The translations under genes were made by a program, and so were the position numbers. A stretch of 64,000 bases of DNA from Telluria antibiotica (lineage in GTDB: Bacteria > Pseudomonadota > Gammaproteobacteria > Burkholderiales > Burkholderiaceae_D): contig NZ_JAAQOM010000021.1 of NCBI RefSeq assembly GCF_011682055.1, positions 62,001-126,000 of the forward strand. Direction: 5' to 3'. This document shows positions 18,371 to 26,578 of the stretch, in pieces (positions within the stretch are counted from its first letter, which is position 1; the number at the start of each line of letters is the position of its first letter). Below the pieces are notes generated by a model that was not told where the DNA came from, did no database searches, and worked only from the letters and a program-made list of their open reading frames with translations.

Positions 18371-19399
18371 CTACCGTTTCGCCTGCGCCCGCGCCCGCGC
18401 CATGCGGTTCAGCACCTTCCACTTCGACCGCTCCGCGATGCGGTCCAGCGGCGTTGCCGCCGCATGCCGCACTTCGCGCAACAGCTTGTGATAGTTGCGC
18501 AGGCGGTCCGCGTCGACGGTGCCGCGCACGGCGCATCCCGGCTCCTCGGCATGCTTGCAGTCGTGGAAGCGGCAGTCCGCGGCCAGCGTCTCGATGTCGT
18601 CGAACGCCGCGTTGACGTCGTCCTCGCCGCCATCCGGCTGCCAGCTGCGCAGCCCCGGCGTGTCGATCACGCAGCCGCCTCCAGCGCACAGGTGCAGCGA
18701 GCGTGACGTCGTCGTGTGGCGGCCACGGTCGTCGCCCTTGCGCACGCCGCCCGTCGGCTGGTGCGCGCCGGTCAACGTGTTCGTGAGCGTCGACTTGCCC
18801 ACGCCCGACGTGCCCAGCAGGACGAGCGTCTGCCCCGCGCCCGTCCACGGCGCCAGCACGTCGGCGGCGCCGGCCTCCTGCGCGTGCACGCGCACGATGG
18901 GGATCGTGGGCGGCAGGCGCGCGCCGAGCTGCGCGGCCTTGGCGTCCGCGTCGGCGACGAGGTCGCCCTTCGTGAGCACGACGACGGGCGACACGTCGGC
19001 AGACCGCGCCAGCATGAGATAGCGTTCCAATCGGCGCGGATTGAAGTCGCCGTCGAGGCCCATCACGAAGAGCGCCGTGTCGACGTTGGCGGCGAGCCGC
19101 TGGCGGGTGCCGTCGGCGTCGCGCCGAGCCAGTTCGTTCAGCGGGTCGACGAAGGTGTGCACCCAGGCCTCGCCGAGGTCGTTGTGGTCGGACAGCACCC
19201 AGTCGCCGACGGCGGGTGAGCCGTCGAGGCCCGGATGCGGCCGGGCCGGAAATTCATGGGTACCGTCGTGCAGCACGAGTGCGTTGCGGTGCACGGCCGC
19301 CACGCGCGCGGGCGTACCGCGGTCGTGGATTGCCAGCCGGGCGGCGATGGCGTGGGTGAGTCCAATGCGGCGCAGGGCCGCGATATCGAAGTCGATCAT
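18371..19399 (-). CDS. rsgA: Small ribosomal subunit biogenesis GTPase RsgA
   Basis: 342 residues: N-terminal OB domain, circularly permuted GTPase with TKGDL (G4) before GTSGVGKST (G1) and DTPG (G3), then a zinc domain with C..H.C (CRFHDCKHAEEPGC). It matures the 30S subunit by GTP hydrolysis. ATG 19399 has AGGA upstream; an in-frame start at 19450 is less likely. This housekeeping gene splits the arabinan locus and is read against its neighbours. Its stop (TAG at 18373-18371) directly abuts a palindromic repeat. Confidence 0.95.
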   Translation of the reverse strand: MIDFDIAALRRIGLTHAIAARLAIHDRGTPARVAAVHRNALVLHDGTHEFPARPHPGLDGSPAVGDWVLSDHNDLGEAWVHTFVDPLNELARRDADGTRQRLAANVDTALFVMGLDGDFNPRRLERYLMLARSADVSPVVVLTKGDLVADADAKAAQLGARLPPTIPIVRVHAQEAGAADVLAPWTGAGQTLVLLGTSGVGKSTLTNTLTGAHQPTGGVRKGDDRGRHTTTSRSLHLCAGGGCVIDTPGLRSWQPDGGEDDVNAAFDDIETLAADCRFHDCKHAEEPGCAVRGTVDADRLRNYHKLLREVRHAAATPLDRIAERSKWKVLNRMARARAQAKR

Positions 19400-19440
19400 G
19401 ATCGTTGTGTTCCTGTTGCGAAGCGCGAACGCGCGGGTAC

Positions 19441-19463
19441 GCAGCCGCACACGATGCGGCTGC
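19441..19463 (-). promoter_or_regulatory. Hairpin in the rsgA leader
   Basis: GCAGCCGCA and TGCGGCTGC form a perfect 9-bp stem with a 5-nt loop, between the possible leader peptide and the rsgA start. There is no T-run, so it looks more like an mRNA leader structure than a terminator. Confidence 0.45.
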
Positions 19464-19536
19464 GGAGATTCGGTCAGGGAAGTCGGCGCGCCTGGCGCGC
19501 CCGGTCACGACGTCGGTGATCGACGGTAGGCGGAGG

Positions 19537-19575
19537 TCAGGCAGCCGACAGGAAGGCAAGGTCCGGGTGGGTCAT
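19537..19575 (-). CDS. Possible 12-codon leader peptide upstream of rsgA
   Basis: ATG 19575 reads MTHPDLAFLSAA and stops with TGA (19539-19537). A good ribosome site (AGGAG) lies 6-10 nt upstream. It ends 137 nt before rsgA, with a strong hairpin in between, which is the layout of a translational attenuator. Such a short frame could occur by chance; the good ribosome site is the main support. Confidence 0.4.
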   Translation of the reverse strand: MTHPDLAFLSAA

Positions 19576-19660
19576 GGCACGCTCCTGTCAGGTGGAAGAA
19601 GACGCCAAGTATAGCGCGACCGTTGCCGTCCGGGGAGCGTGTTTGTATTGATGTCAAAAT

Positions 19661-19691
19661 GGGTATTGCTTCCGTCAAAAAAATGATTGGA
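19661..19691 (+). promoter_or_regulatory. Arabinose-locus composite motif, copy C (diverged)
   Basis: AAAAAATGATTGGA at 19678-19691 matches copies A and B at 13 of 14 bases. The octamer nine bases upstream (GGGTATTG, 19661-19668) matches CGATATCG at 5 of 8. It lies 56 nt before the ABC-operon ATG. A CATAGT box follows at about 19709, compatible with a -10. Confidence 0.5.
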
Positions 19692-19746
19692 TAGATATCC
19701 CAGTTCTGTCATAGTATCCGTGCACAACAATTCCGGAGACCAAGTG

Positions 19747-20709
19747 ATGATCATCACCCGCAGAACCCTCCTGGGCGTTGCCGCCGCCATCGCGTGCGCA
19801 ACCGCCATCCCGGCCTTTGCCGCCAAACCCCTCACGATCGGCTTCTCGCAGGTCGGCGCCGAAAGCGAATGGCGCACCGCGAACACCGCCTCTATCAAAG
19901 AGGCCGCCAAGAAGGCCGGCGTCAACCTGAAGTTCGCCGACGCCCAGCAACAGCAGCAGAACCAGGTCAAGGCCATCCGTTCCTTCATCGCCCAGCACGT
20001 GGACGTGATCGCGTTCTCGCCGGTCGTGGAAACCGGCTGGGAGACCGTGCTGCGCGAAGCGAAGAACGCCAAGATCCCCGTGATCCTGACCGACCGCGCC
20101 GTCAAGGTCACCGATCCGTCGCTGTACGTGAGCTTCATCGGTTCCGACTTCGTGGAAGAGGGCCGCCGCGCCGGACGCTGGCTGCTCGACTACGCCAAGA
20201 AGAATGGCGGCAAGCCGCTGAACATCGTCGAGCTGCAGGGCACGACGGGCGCCGCGCCGGCGATCGACCGCAAGACCGGCTTCGCCGAAGTCATCGCCGC
20301 GAATCCGAAGCTGAAGGTCATCCGCTCGCAGACGGGCGACTTCACCCGCGCCAAGGGCAAGGAAGTGATGGAAGCCTTCCTGAAATCGGAAGGCAAGAAC
20401 ATCAACGTGCTGTACGCGCACAATGACGACATGGCCATCGGCGCGATCCAGGCCATTGAGGAAGCGGGCCTGAAGCCGGGCAAGGACATCATCATCATCT
20501 CGATCGACGGCGTGAAGGGCGCGTTCGAGGCCATGAAGGCCGGTAAACTGAACGTCACCGTCGAATGCAATCCGCTGCTGGGCCCCACGTTGATCCAGAC
20601 GGCGCAGGACGTCGTCGCGGGCAAGCCTGTGCCGAAGCGCATCGTCGTGAACGAAGGCGTGTTCCCGGCTGAGGTGGCGGCGAAGGAACTCCCGAACCGC
20701 AAATACTGA
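19747..20709 (+). CDS. ytfQ: Sugar ABC transporter periplasmic-binding protein, YtfQ-like
   Basis: 320 residues with a signal peptide (about 1-24, ending AFAA). It follows E. coli YtfQ closely: LTIGFSQVGAESEWR, QNQVKAIRSF, SPVVETGWE, NIVELQGTTGA and YAHNDDMAIGAIQAIEEAGLKPGKD. YtfQ binds galactofuranose, and related Shewanella systems are assigned to arabinose, so here the ligand may be L-arabinofuranose released by the exported enzymes (inference). GGAG at 19735-19738; GTG 19744 is an alternative start. Confidence 0.9.
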   Translation: MIITRRTLLGVAAAIACATAIPAFAAKPLTIGFSQVGAESEWRTANTASIKEAAKKAGVNLKFADAQQQQQNQVKAIRSFIAQHVDVIAFSPVVETGWETVLREAKNAKIPVILTDRAVKVTDPSLYVSFIGSDFVEEGRRAGRWLLDYAKKNGGKPLNIVELQGTTGAAPAIDRKTGFAEVIAANPKLKVIRSQTGDFTRAKGKEVMEAFLKSEGKNINVLYAHNDDMAIGAIQAIEEAGLKPGKDIIIISIDGVKGAFEAMKAGKLNVTVECNPLLGPTLIQTAQDVVAGKPVPKRIVVNEGVFPAEVAAKELPNRKY

Positions 20710-20720
20710 TCGGGCGGGGC

Positions 20721-22235
20721 ATGATCGATTCGAAGCAGCCGGTGCTTGAAGTCACCGGCATCCACAAAGCGTTCCCGGGCGTGAAGGCGTTGTCCGACGC
20801 GGGACTGCGCCTGTTCCCCGGCGAAGTGCACACGCTGATGGGCCAGAACGGCGCGGGCAAGTCCACGCTGATCAAGGTCCTCACGGGCGTCTACCAGCCG
20901 GATGCCGGCAGCATCGTCCTCGAGGGCCGGGCCATCCGCCCGCGCTCCACGCAGGACGCGCAAAACCTCGGCATCAGCACCGTCTACCAGGAAGTCAATC
21001 TGTGCCCGAACCTGTCGGTCGCGGAAAACATCTTCATCGGCCGCTATCCCCGCCGCTTCGGCATGGTCGACTGGCGCTCGATGCGGTCGCAGGCCACGGC
21101 GCTGCTCGCGCGCCTCGAGATCCACGTCGACGTCAGCCGGCCGCTCGCCGACTATCCGCTGGCGATCCAGCAGATGGTCGCGATCGCGCGCGCGCTGAAC
21201 ACGGAATCGCGCGTGCTGATCCTCGACGAGCCCACGTCCAGCCTGGACGAAGCCGAAGTGCAGATGCTGTTCTCCGTGCTGCGCCGCCTGCGCGAAGAGG
21301 GCATGGCGATCCTGTTCGTCACGCACTTCCTCGACCAGACGTATGCGATCTCCGACCGCATCACGGTGATGCGCAACGGCGAGCGCGAAGGCGAGTACGC
21401 GTGCTCGGAACTGTCGCGCCTCGCGCTCGTCAACAAGATGATCGGCGCGCCGGCCGACGCGGAACACGCATTGGCGCCGGCGGCCGCCGAAACGAACGAA
21501 CACGGCGACGTCTTCCTGCGCGCCCGCGGCATCGCGCGCAAGGGTGTGCTGTCCCCGGTCGACCTGGAAATCCGCCGCGGCGAGCTGCTGGGCCTTGCGG
21601 GCCTGCTCGGCTCCGGCCGCACGGAAACGGCGCGCCTGCTGTTCGGCGCCGACAAGGCGGACAGCGGCACCTTCGACATCGACGGCAAGCAGGTGAGCTT
21701 CTCGAACCCGCGCGACGCGATCCGCGAGGGCATCGGCTTCTGCTCGGAAGACCGCAAGCACGAAGGCGCGATCCTCGCGCTGTCCGTGCGCGAAAACCTG
21801 ATCCTCGCGCTGCAGGCGCGGCAGGGCATCTTCCGCGCCATTCCATTCAAGCGCCAGCAGCAGCTGGCGACCGACTACGTCAAATGGCTGGGCATCAAGA
21901 CGGCCAGCATCGAGACGCCCATCGGCACCCTGTCCGGCGGCAACCAGCAGAAGGTCTTGCTGGCGCGCTGGCTCGCGACCGATCCGCGCCTGATGATCCT
22001 CGACGAACCGACGCGCGGCATCGACGTGCGCGCCAAGCAGGAAATCATGGATTACGTCAGTAACCTTTGCCGCAAGGGCATGTCCATCCTCTTCATCTCG
22101 TCCGAACTGCCGGAAGTGCTGCGCGTGTCGGACCGCATGGTCGTCATGCGCGACCGCAAGGCCTGCGGCGAGTACCGGCGCGGTGAGCTGGACGAGACGT
22201 CCGTGCTGCACGTGATCGCGGGAGAGACGGCATGA
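20721..22235 (+). CDS. ytfR: Sugar ABC transporter ATP-binding protein, YtfR-like
   Basis: 504 residues with two tandem ABC domains, as in RbsA/MglA. The first has Walker A GQNGAGKST and DEPTSSLDE; the second has a degenerate P-loop (GLLGSGRTE) but a complete LSGGNQQKV signature and DEPTRGIDV. This asymmetry is normal for the carbohydrate CUT2 importers. It energises uptake through the two permeases that follow. Its stop overlaps the next start by ATGA. Confidence 0.93.
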   Translation: MIDSKQPVLEVTGIHKAFPGVKALSDAGLRLFPGEVHTLMGQNGAGKSTLIKVLTGVYQPDAGSIVLEGRAIRPRSTQDAQNLGISTVYQEVNLCPNLSVAENIFIGRYPRRFGMVDWRSMRSQATALLARLEIHVDVSRPLADYPLAIQQMVAIARALNTESRVLILDEPTSSLDEAEVQMLFSVLRRLREEGMAILFVTHFLDQTYAISDRITVMRNGEREGEYACSELSRLALVNKMIGAPADAEHALAPAAAETNEHGDVFLRARGIARKGVLSPVDLEIRRGELLGLAGLLGSGRTETARLLFGADKADSGTFDIDGKQVSFSNPRDAIREGIGFCSEDRKHEGAILALSVRENLILALQARQGIFRAIPFKRQQQLATDYVKWLGIKTASIETPIGTLSGGNQQKVLLARWLATDPRLMILDEPTRGIDVRAKQEIMDYVSNLCRKGMSILFISSELPEVLRVSDRMVVMRDRKACGEYRRGELDETSVLHVIAGETA

Positions 22236-23269
22236 ACGCGCGCGCCACCGAAGCCGCCGTCAAGCCGACGGCGCAGGCAGGCAAGCGCACCACGTGGCTG
22301 CAGCATCCGCTCGTGCGCCCGCTCGGCGCGCTCGTCGCGCTGCTGCTCGTCGACGCGTTCCTCGTGCCCGGCTTCTTCCACCTCGAGGTCAAGGAAGGGC
22401 ATTTGTACGGCGCCATCGTCGACATCCTGAACCGCGCCGCGCCGCTGATGCTGGCGGCGCTGGGCATGACCCTCGTCATCGCCACGCGCGGCATCGACAT
22501 CTCCGTCGGCGCCGTCGTCGCGCTGTCCGGCACCGTGTCCGCGATGCTCATCGGCGGCAGCACCCCGAACATGCCGATGGCGCTCGCGCTGGCCGCGTCG
22601 CTCGGCGTCGCGCTGCTGTGCGGGCTGTGGAACGGCGTGCTCGTCGCCGGCATCAAGCTGCAGCCCATCGTCGCCACCCTGATCCTGATGGTGGCGGGGC
22701 GCGGCCTCGCGCAGCTGCTGACGGACGGCCAGATCGTCACCGTGTACTACGAACCGTTCTTCTTCCTCGGCGGCGGCTACCTGGCCGGCCTGCCGTTCTC
22801 GCTGTTCGTCGTGGCGGCCGTGTTCGCGGTCACGCTGCTCCTCGTGAAGAAGACGGCGCTGGGCCTGTTCATCCAGGCCGTCGGCATCAACCCGGTCGCG
22901 GCGCGCCTCGCGGGCCTGCGCACGGCGACCCTGATCACGTTCGTGTACGTGTTCTGCAGCGCCTGCGCGGGCCTGGCCGGCATGCTGATCACGTCGAACA
23001 TCAAGAGCGCGGACGCGAACAACGCGGGCCTGCTGCTGGAACTGGACGCGATCCTGGCCGTCACCCTGGGCGGCACGTCGCTCGCCGGCGGCAAGTTCAG
23101 CCTCGTGGGCAGCATGATCGGCGCGCTGATCATCCAGACGCTCACGTCCACCATCTACTCGCTGGGCGTGCCGCCCGAAGTGAACATGGTCGTCAAATCC
23201 ATCGTCGTCTTCGTCGTCTGCATCTCGCAGTCGAGCGAATTCAAGACCATCCTGCGGAGGTCCGCATGA
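22232..23269 (+). CDS. ytfT: Sugar ABC transporter permease, YtfT-like
   Basis: 345 residues, CUT2-type inner-membrane permease with about nine or ten hydrophobic segments after a polar N-terminus of some 30 residues. The family loop LVIATRGIDISVGAVVALSG is present at about residues 85-105. It pairs with the downstream permease as a heterodimer. It overlaps both neighbours by ATGA, which points to one translation-coupled operon. Confidence 0.92.
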   Translation: MNARATEAAVKPTAQAGKRTTWLQHPLVRPLGALVALLLVDAFLVPGFFHLEVKEGHLYGAIVDILNRAAPLMLAALGMTLVIATRGIDISVGAVVALSGTVSAMLIGGSTPNMPMALALAASLGVALLCGLWNGVLVAGIKLQPIVATLILMVAGRGLAQLLTDGQIVTVYYEPFFFLGGGYLAGLPFSLFVVAAVFAVTLLLVKKTALGLFIQAVGINPVAARLAGLRTATLITFVYVFCSACAGLAGMLITSNIKSADANNAGLLLELDAILAVTLGGTSLAGGKFSLVGSMIGALIIQTLTSTIYSLGVPPEVNMVVKSIVVFVVCISQSSEFKTILRRSA

Positions 23270-24258
23270 GCGCGGTCGCAACCCAAACGCGCGGCCGCGC
23301 CGCCTTCACGGGCGCGCCGTGGTTCACGTCCCTCGTCACCGTGATCCTGCTGGTCGCGATGCTGGGCATCGGCGGGGCCGTGTATCCGGGCTTCCTGTCG
23401 CTGCAGGTGATCTTCAACCTCCTCATCGACAACGCGTTCCTGCTCGTGATCGCGGTGGGCATGGGCTTCGTGATCCTGGCCGGCGGCATCGACCTCTCCG
23501 TCGGCTCCGTGCTGGCGCTGTCGACGATGATCTCGGCCTGGCTGCTGCAGCACGCGCACTGGCCGCCCGTCGCCGTCATCGCGCTCGTGCTGCTGCTGGG
23601 CGCCTGCTTCGGCGGCGCGATGGGCGCGATCATCCACCTGTTCAAGCTGCAGCCGTTCATCGTCACGCTGGCCGGCATGTTCCTCGCGCGTGGGCTGTGC
23701 TACCTGATCAGCGTGGAATCGATCACGATCGACGACCCGGTGTTCACGGCGATGTCGCAGACGCAGGTGCCGATCCTGGGCGGCTTCCTGTCGCCGGGCG
23801 CCATCATCGCGCTCGTCGTGCTGCTTGTCGCCATCTGGCTCGCGCATTTCACGGCGTTCGGCCGCGCGGTGTACGCCGTCGGCGGCAACGAGCAGTCGGC
23901 CGCGATGATGGGCCTGAACGTGGGCCGCACGAAGGTGCTCGTGTATGCGCTGTCGGGCTTCTGCGCGTCGCTGGGCGGCGTGCTGTTCGCCTTCTACATG
24001 CTGTCCGGCTACGGCCTGCACGGGCAGGGCACGGAGCTCGACGCCATCGCGGCCGTCGTCATCGGCGGCACCTTGCTGACGGGCGGCTACGGCTATATCG
24101 CGGGTGCGCTGTCCGGCGTGCTCGTGCTGGGTGCCATCCAGACGCTGATCGCCTTCGACGGCACGCTCAGCTCGTGGTGGACCAAGATCGTCATCGGGGC
24201 GCTGCTGTTCATCTTCTGCGTCGTGCAGCGGGTGATGGGCGGACGTTCCAAGGAATAA
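23266..24258 (+). CDS. yjfF: Sugar ABC transporter permease, YjfF-like
   Basis: 330 residues, second CUT2 permease. VILAGGIDLSVGSVLALS is the family loop, and GGNEQSAAMMGLNV and AVVIGGTLLTGGYG are conserved cytoplasmic segments. The protein matches the YjfF half of the YtfQRT-YjfF furanose importer. GCGGAGG lies just before ATG 23266, inside the end of the previous gene. Confidence 0.92.
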   Translation: MSAVATQTRGRAAFTGAPWFTSLVTVILLVAMLGIGGAVYPGFLSLQVIFNLLIDNAFLLVIAVGMGFVILAGGIDLSVGSVLALSTMISAWLLQHAHWPPVAVIALVLLLGACFGGAMGAIIHLFKLQPFIVTLAGMFLARGLCYLISVESITIDDPVFTAMSQTQVPILGGFLSPGAIIALVVLLVAIWLAHFTAFGRAVYAVGGNEQSAAMMGLNVGRTKVLVYALSGFCASLGGVLFAFYMLSGYGLHGQGTELDAIAAVVIGGTLLTGGYGYIAGALSGVLVLGAIQTLIAFDGTLSSWWTKIVIGALLFIFCVVQRVMGGRSKE

Positions 24259-24363
24259 AAGGCGGTTCGCGCGCGTCGACCCCCGGCCATAACGGGGGCG
24301 GCGCCGCGCCGTGGTACGCCGGTGCCGCCAGCGCCGGCGATTCATAACAATAACGGAGACTGC

Positions 24364-25314
24364 ATGCTGAAACCCATCCTTGCCGCGGCCCTGGCCGCGA
24401 CGACGGCGCTCGCCGCCGCGGCCAATCCCATCACCAGCAGGATCTTCACCGCGGACCCCGCGGCCCTCGTCGACAACGGCCGCGTGTACCTGTACGTCGG
24501 CCACGACGAGGCCCCGGTCGGCGGCAAGGATTACCTGATGAACGAGTGGAAGGTCTTCTCCAGCTGCGACATGCAGCACTGGACGGAGCACCCGGCCGGC
24601 GTGCCGTTTTCCACGTTCAAATGGGCGGCGAGGGACGCGTGGGCCAGCGACGTCACGAAGCGGAACGGCAAGTACTACCTGTACGTGACGGTCGAGCACA
24701 AGACCATTCCCGGCAAGGCGATCGGCGTCGCGGTGTCCGACAGCCCGACGGGCCCGTTCGTCGACGCGCGCGGTTCGGCCCTCGTCACCAACGACATGAC
24801 GCACGAGACGGAGATCGGTTGGGACGACATCGACCCCGCCATCTTCGTCGACGACGACGGCCAGGCGTATCTGTACTGGGGCAACACCGTCATGAAGTAC
24901 GCGAAGCTGAAACCGAATATGACGGAGCTCGACGGCCCGATCCACACGGTGGGCCTGGAAGCGTTCACGGAAGCGTCGTACCTGCACAAGCACGCCGGCA
25001 AATACTACCTGTCGTACTCGCGCAAGTGGCCGGAAGAGACCGTGTACATGACGGGGCCGACCGCGACCGGTCCCTGGTCCTACGGCGGCGTGATCATGGA
25101 AAAGAACACGAATGTCGGCACGATCCACCACGCGATCGTCGACTTCAACGGCAAGTCCTACATCATCTATCACAACGGCAAGCTGCCGACCGGTGGCGAG
25201 TACCGGCGTTCGGTCGCCGTCGAGGAATTGCACTACGGCCCGGACGGCAAGATCCTGCCCGTGCCGCAGACGGCGCAAGGGCCGGCCGCGAACCCGTCGG
25301 CCGCCTGCAAGTGA
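24364..25314 (+). CDS. Exported GH43 glycosidase (arabinofuranosidase-like)
   Basis: 316 residues with a signal peptide (about 1-20). The GH43 triad is Asp in FTADPAALV, Asp in DDIDPAIF and Glu in FTEASYLHK. It is the fourth GH43 of the locus and differs from the endo-arabinanases; the fold type is nearer to arabinofuranosidases and beta-xylosidases. CGGAG 7-12 nt before ATG 24364. It follows the ABC genes by 105 nt and may share their transcript. Exact linkage specificity is not clear from sequence. Confidence 0.85.
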   Translation: MLKPILAAALAATTALAAAANPITSRIFTADPAALVDNGRVYLYVGHDEAPVGGKDYLMNEWKVFSSCDMQHWTEHPAGVPFSTFKWAARDAWASDVTKRNGKYYLYVTVEHKTIPGKAIGVAVSDSPTGPFVDARGSALVTNDMTHETEIGWDDIDPAIFVDDDGQAYLYWGNTVMKYAKLKPNMTELDGPIHTVGLEAFTEASYLHKHAGKYYLSYSRKWPEETVYMTGPTATGPWSYGGVIMEKNTNVGTIHHAIVDFNGKSYIIYHNGKLPTGGEYRRSVAVEELHYGPDGKILPVPQTAQGPAANPSAACK

Positions 25315-25345
25315 TGACGGTTTCGCAGAGAATTCCGCTAAAGCA

Positions 25346-25361
25346 ATATCGATAATGATAT
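25346..25361. promoter_or_regulatory. Inverted repeat before the LysR gene
   Basis: ATATC-N6-GATAT, 10 nt before the LysR ATG. Read on the minus strand the region contains CGATATTG, which resembles the octamer of the arabinose motif. Possible autoregulatory site. Confidence 0.4.
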
Positions 25362-25370
25362 GATGCATGT

Positions 25371-26312
25371 ATGGACACGACCAATCCGAACTGGTTTCTC
25401 AAGGCCCGCCTGAAGACGCGGCAGCTGCTGCTGCTGATCGCGCTCGACGACTACCGCAACATCCACCGCGCGGCCGACGAACTGCACATGACGCAGCCGG
25501 CCGCCTCCAAGCAGATCAAGGATCTCGAGGAGATGCTGGACGTCAAGCTGTTCGAGCGCCTGCCGCGCGGCATGGAGCCGACGATCTACGGCGAGACGAT
25601 GATCCGCCACGCGCGCATGGCCCTGACGAGCCTCGCGCTGGCGCACGACGACATCGTCACGTTGAAGGCGGGCTTGACGGGCCAGGTCGAGGTCGGCGTG
25701 ATCATGACCCCTGCGATGGCGCTGCTGCCGCGCGCGATCGCCCGCGTGAAGGAGTCGGCGCCGCTGCTGCGCATCGGCGTGCAGCTGGAGACGAGTAACC
25801 TGCTGCTCGACAAGCTGCAGCACGGCATGCTCGACTTCATGATCGGCCGCATCTTCGACACCGGAGACACGTCCGGCCTGATCTACGAAGAGCTGACGGA
25901 GGAGCCGGCGTGCGCCGTCGTGCGTCCCGGCCATCCGCTGCTCGAGCGCAAGGACCTGGAGCTGGCGGACATCGCGCCGCTGCCGTGGATCGTGCCGCCG
26001 CACGGCAGTGTCCTGCGCTACCGCTTCGACATGATGTTCCGCCGCGCGGGCCTGGAGCCGCCTGCGAACGTCGTCGATACGACGGCGTTGCTGATGATCA
26101 CGGCGTTGCTGCAGCAGACGGATTCGCTGCACGTGATGCCGATCGAGGTGGCGCAGTACTACGCGTCGCTCAACGTGATGCGCATCCTGCCGATCGAGCT
26201 GCCGTGCAAGATGGACGCGTTCGGCATCATCCGGCACCAGGACCATTTGCTGTCGCCGGGTGCGGATCTGCTGCTGCGTGCGGTGCGGGCCGCGGCGAAA
26301 GAGATGTACTGA
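25371..26312 (+). CDS. LysR-family transcriptional regulator of the arabinan locus
   Basis: 313 residues. The N-terminal winged helix (about 20-80) has RAADELHMTQPAASKQIKDLEE, the LysR recognition-helix signature; the rest is the type-2 periplasmic-binding-like effector domain. The protein resembles GbpR-type sugar regulators. It is the only regulator inside the arabinan region, so it is the best candidate to bind the shared composite motif, with arabinose or a pathway intermediate as effector (inference). No strong ribosome site precedes ATG 25371. Confidence 0.9.
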   Translation: MDTTNPNWFLKARLKTRQLLLLIALDDYRNIHRAADELHMTQPAASKQIKDLEEMLDVKLFERLPRGMEPTIYGETMIRHARMALTSLALAHDDIVTLKAGLTGQVEVGVIMTPAMALLPRAIARVKESAPLLRIGVQLETSNLLLDKLQHGMLDFMIGRIFDTGDTSGLIYEELTEEPACAVVRPGHPLLERKDLELADIAPLPWIVPPHGSVLRYRFDMMFRRAGLEPPANVVDTTALLMITALLQQTDSLHVMPIEVAQYYASLNVMRILPIELPCKMDAFGIIRHQDHLLSPGADLLLRAVRAAAKEMY

Positions 26313-26355
26313 ACGAGCCGGCTCCAGTAACGCCAGCACGCGGCATGCGTCACGC

Positions 26356-26463
26356 GTGGGCACCGGGTGCCCACCCTACGTTCTGTGACGTATGCGGCGT
26401 GCCGGCATTATTTGAAATGCCCCACCCGACGCGTCAACCGTAGGGTGGGCTCCCCGAGCCCAC
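26356..26463. repeat. Palindromic repeat cluster 5
   Basis: GTGGGCAC-CGG-GTGCCCAC at 26356-26374 and GTGGGCTC-CCC-GAGCCCAC at 26445-26463, facing each other through CCCTACG and CGTAGGG tails. It fills most of the gap between the LysR gene and the FAH gene. Confidence 0.88.
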
Positions 26464-26578
26464 GCGGACGTATGCGTGTGTTGGCGTAACGCTTCGCCCC
26501 CAACCCGATTGTGTTAGGCTTTCCGATGCTCCCGGCCGTCGTCCGGACGCATTGGACATCGTCAATACAAGGAACCAC

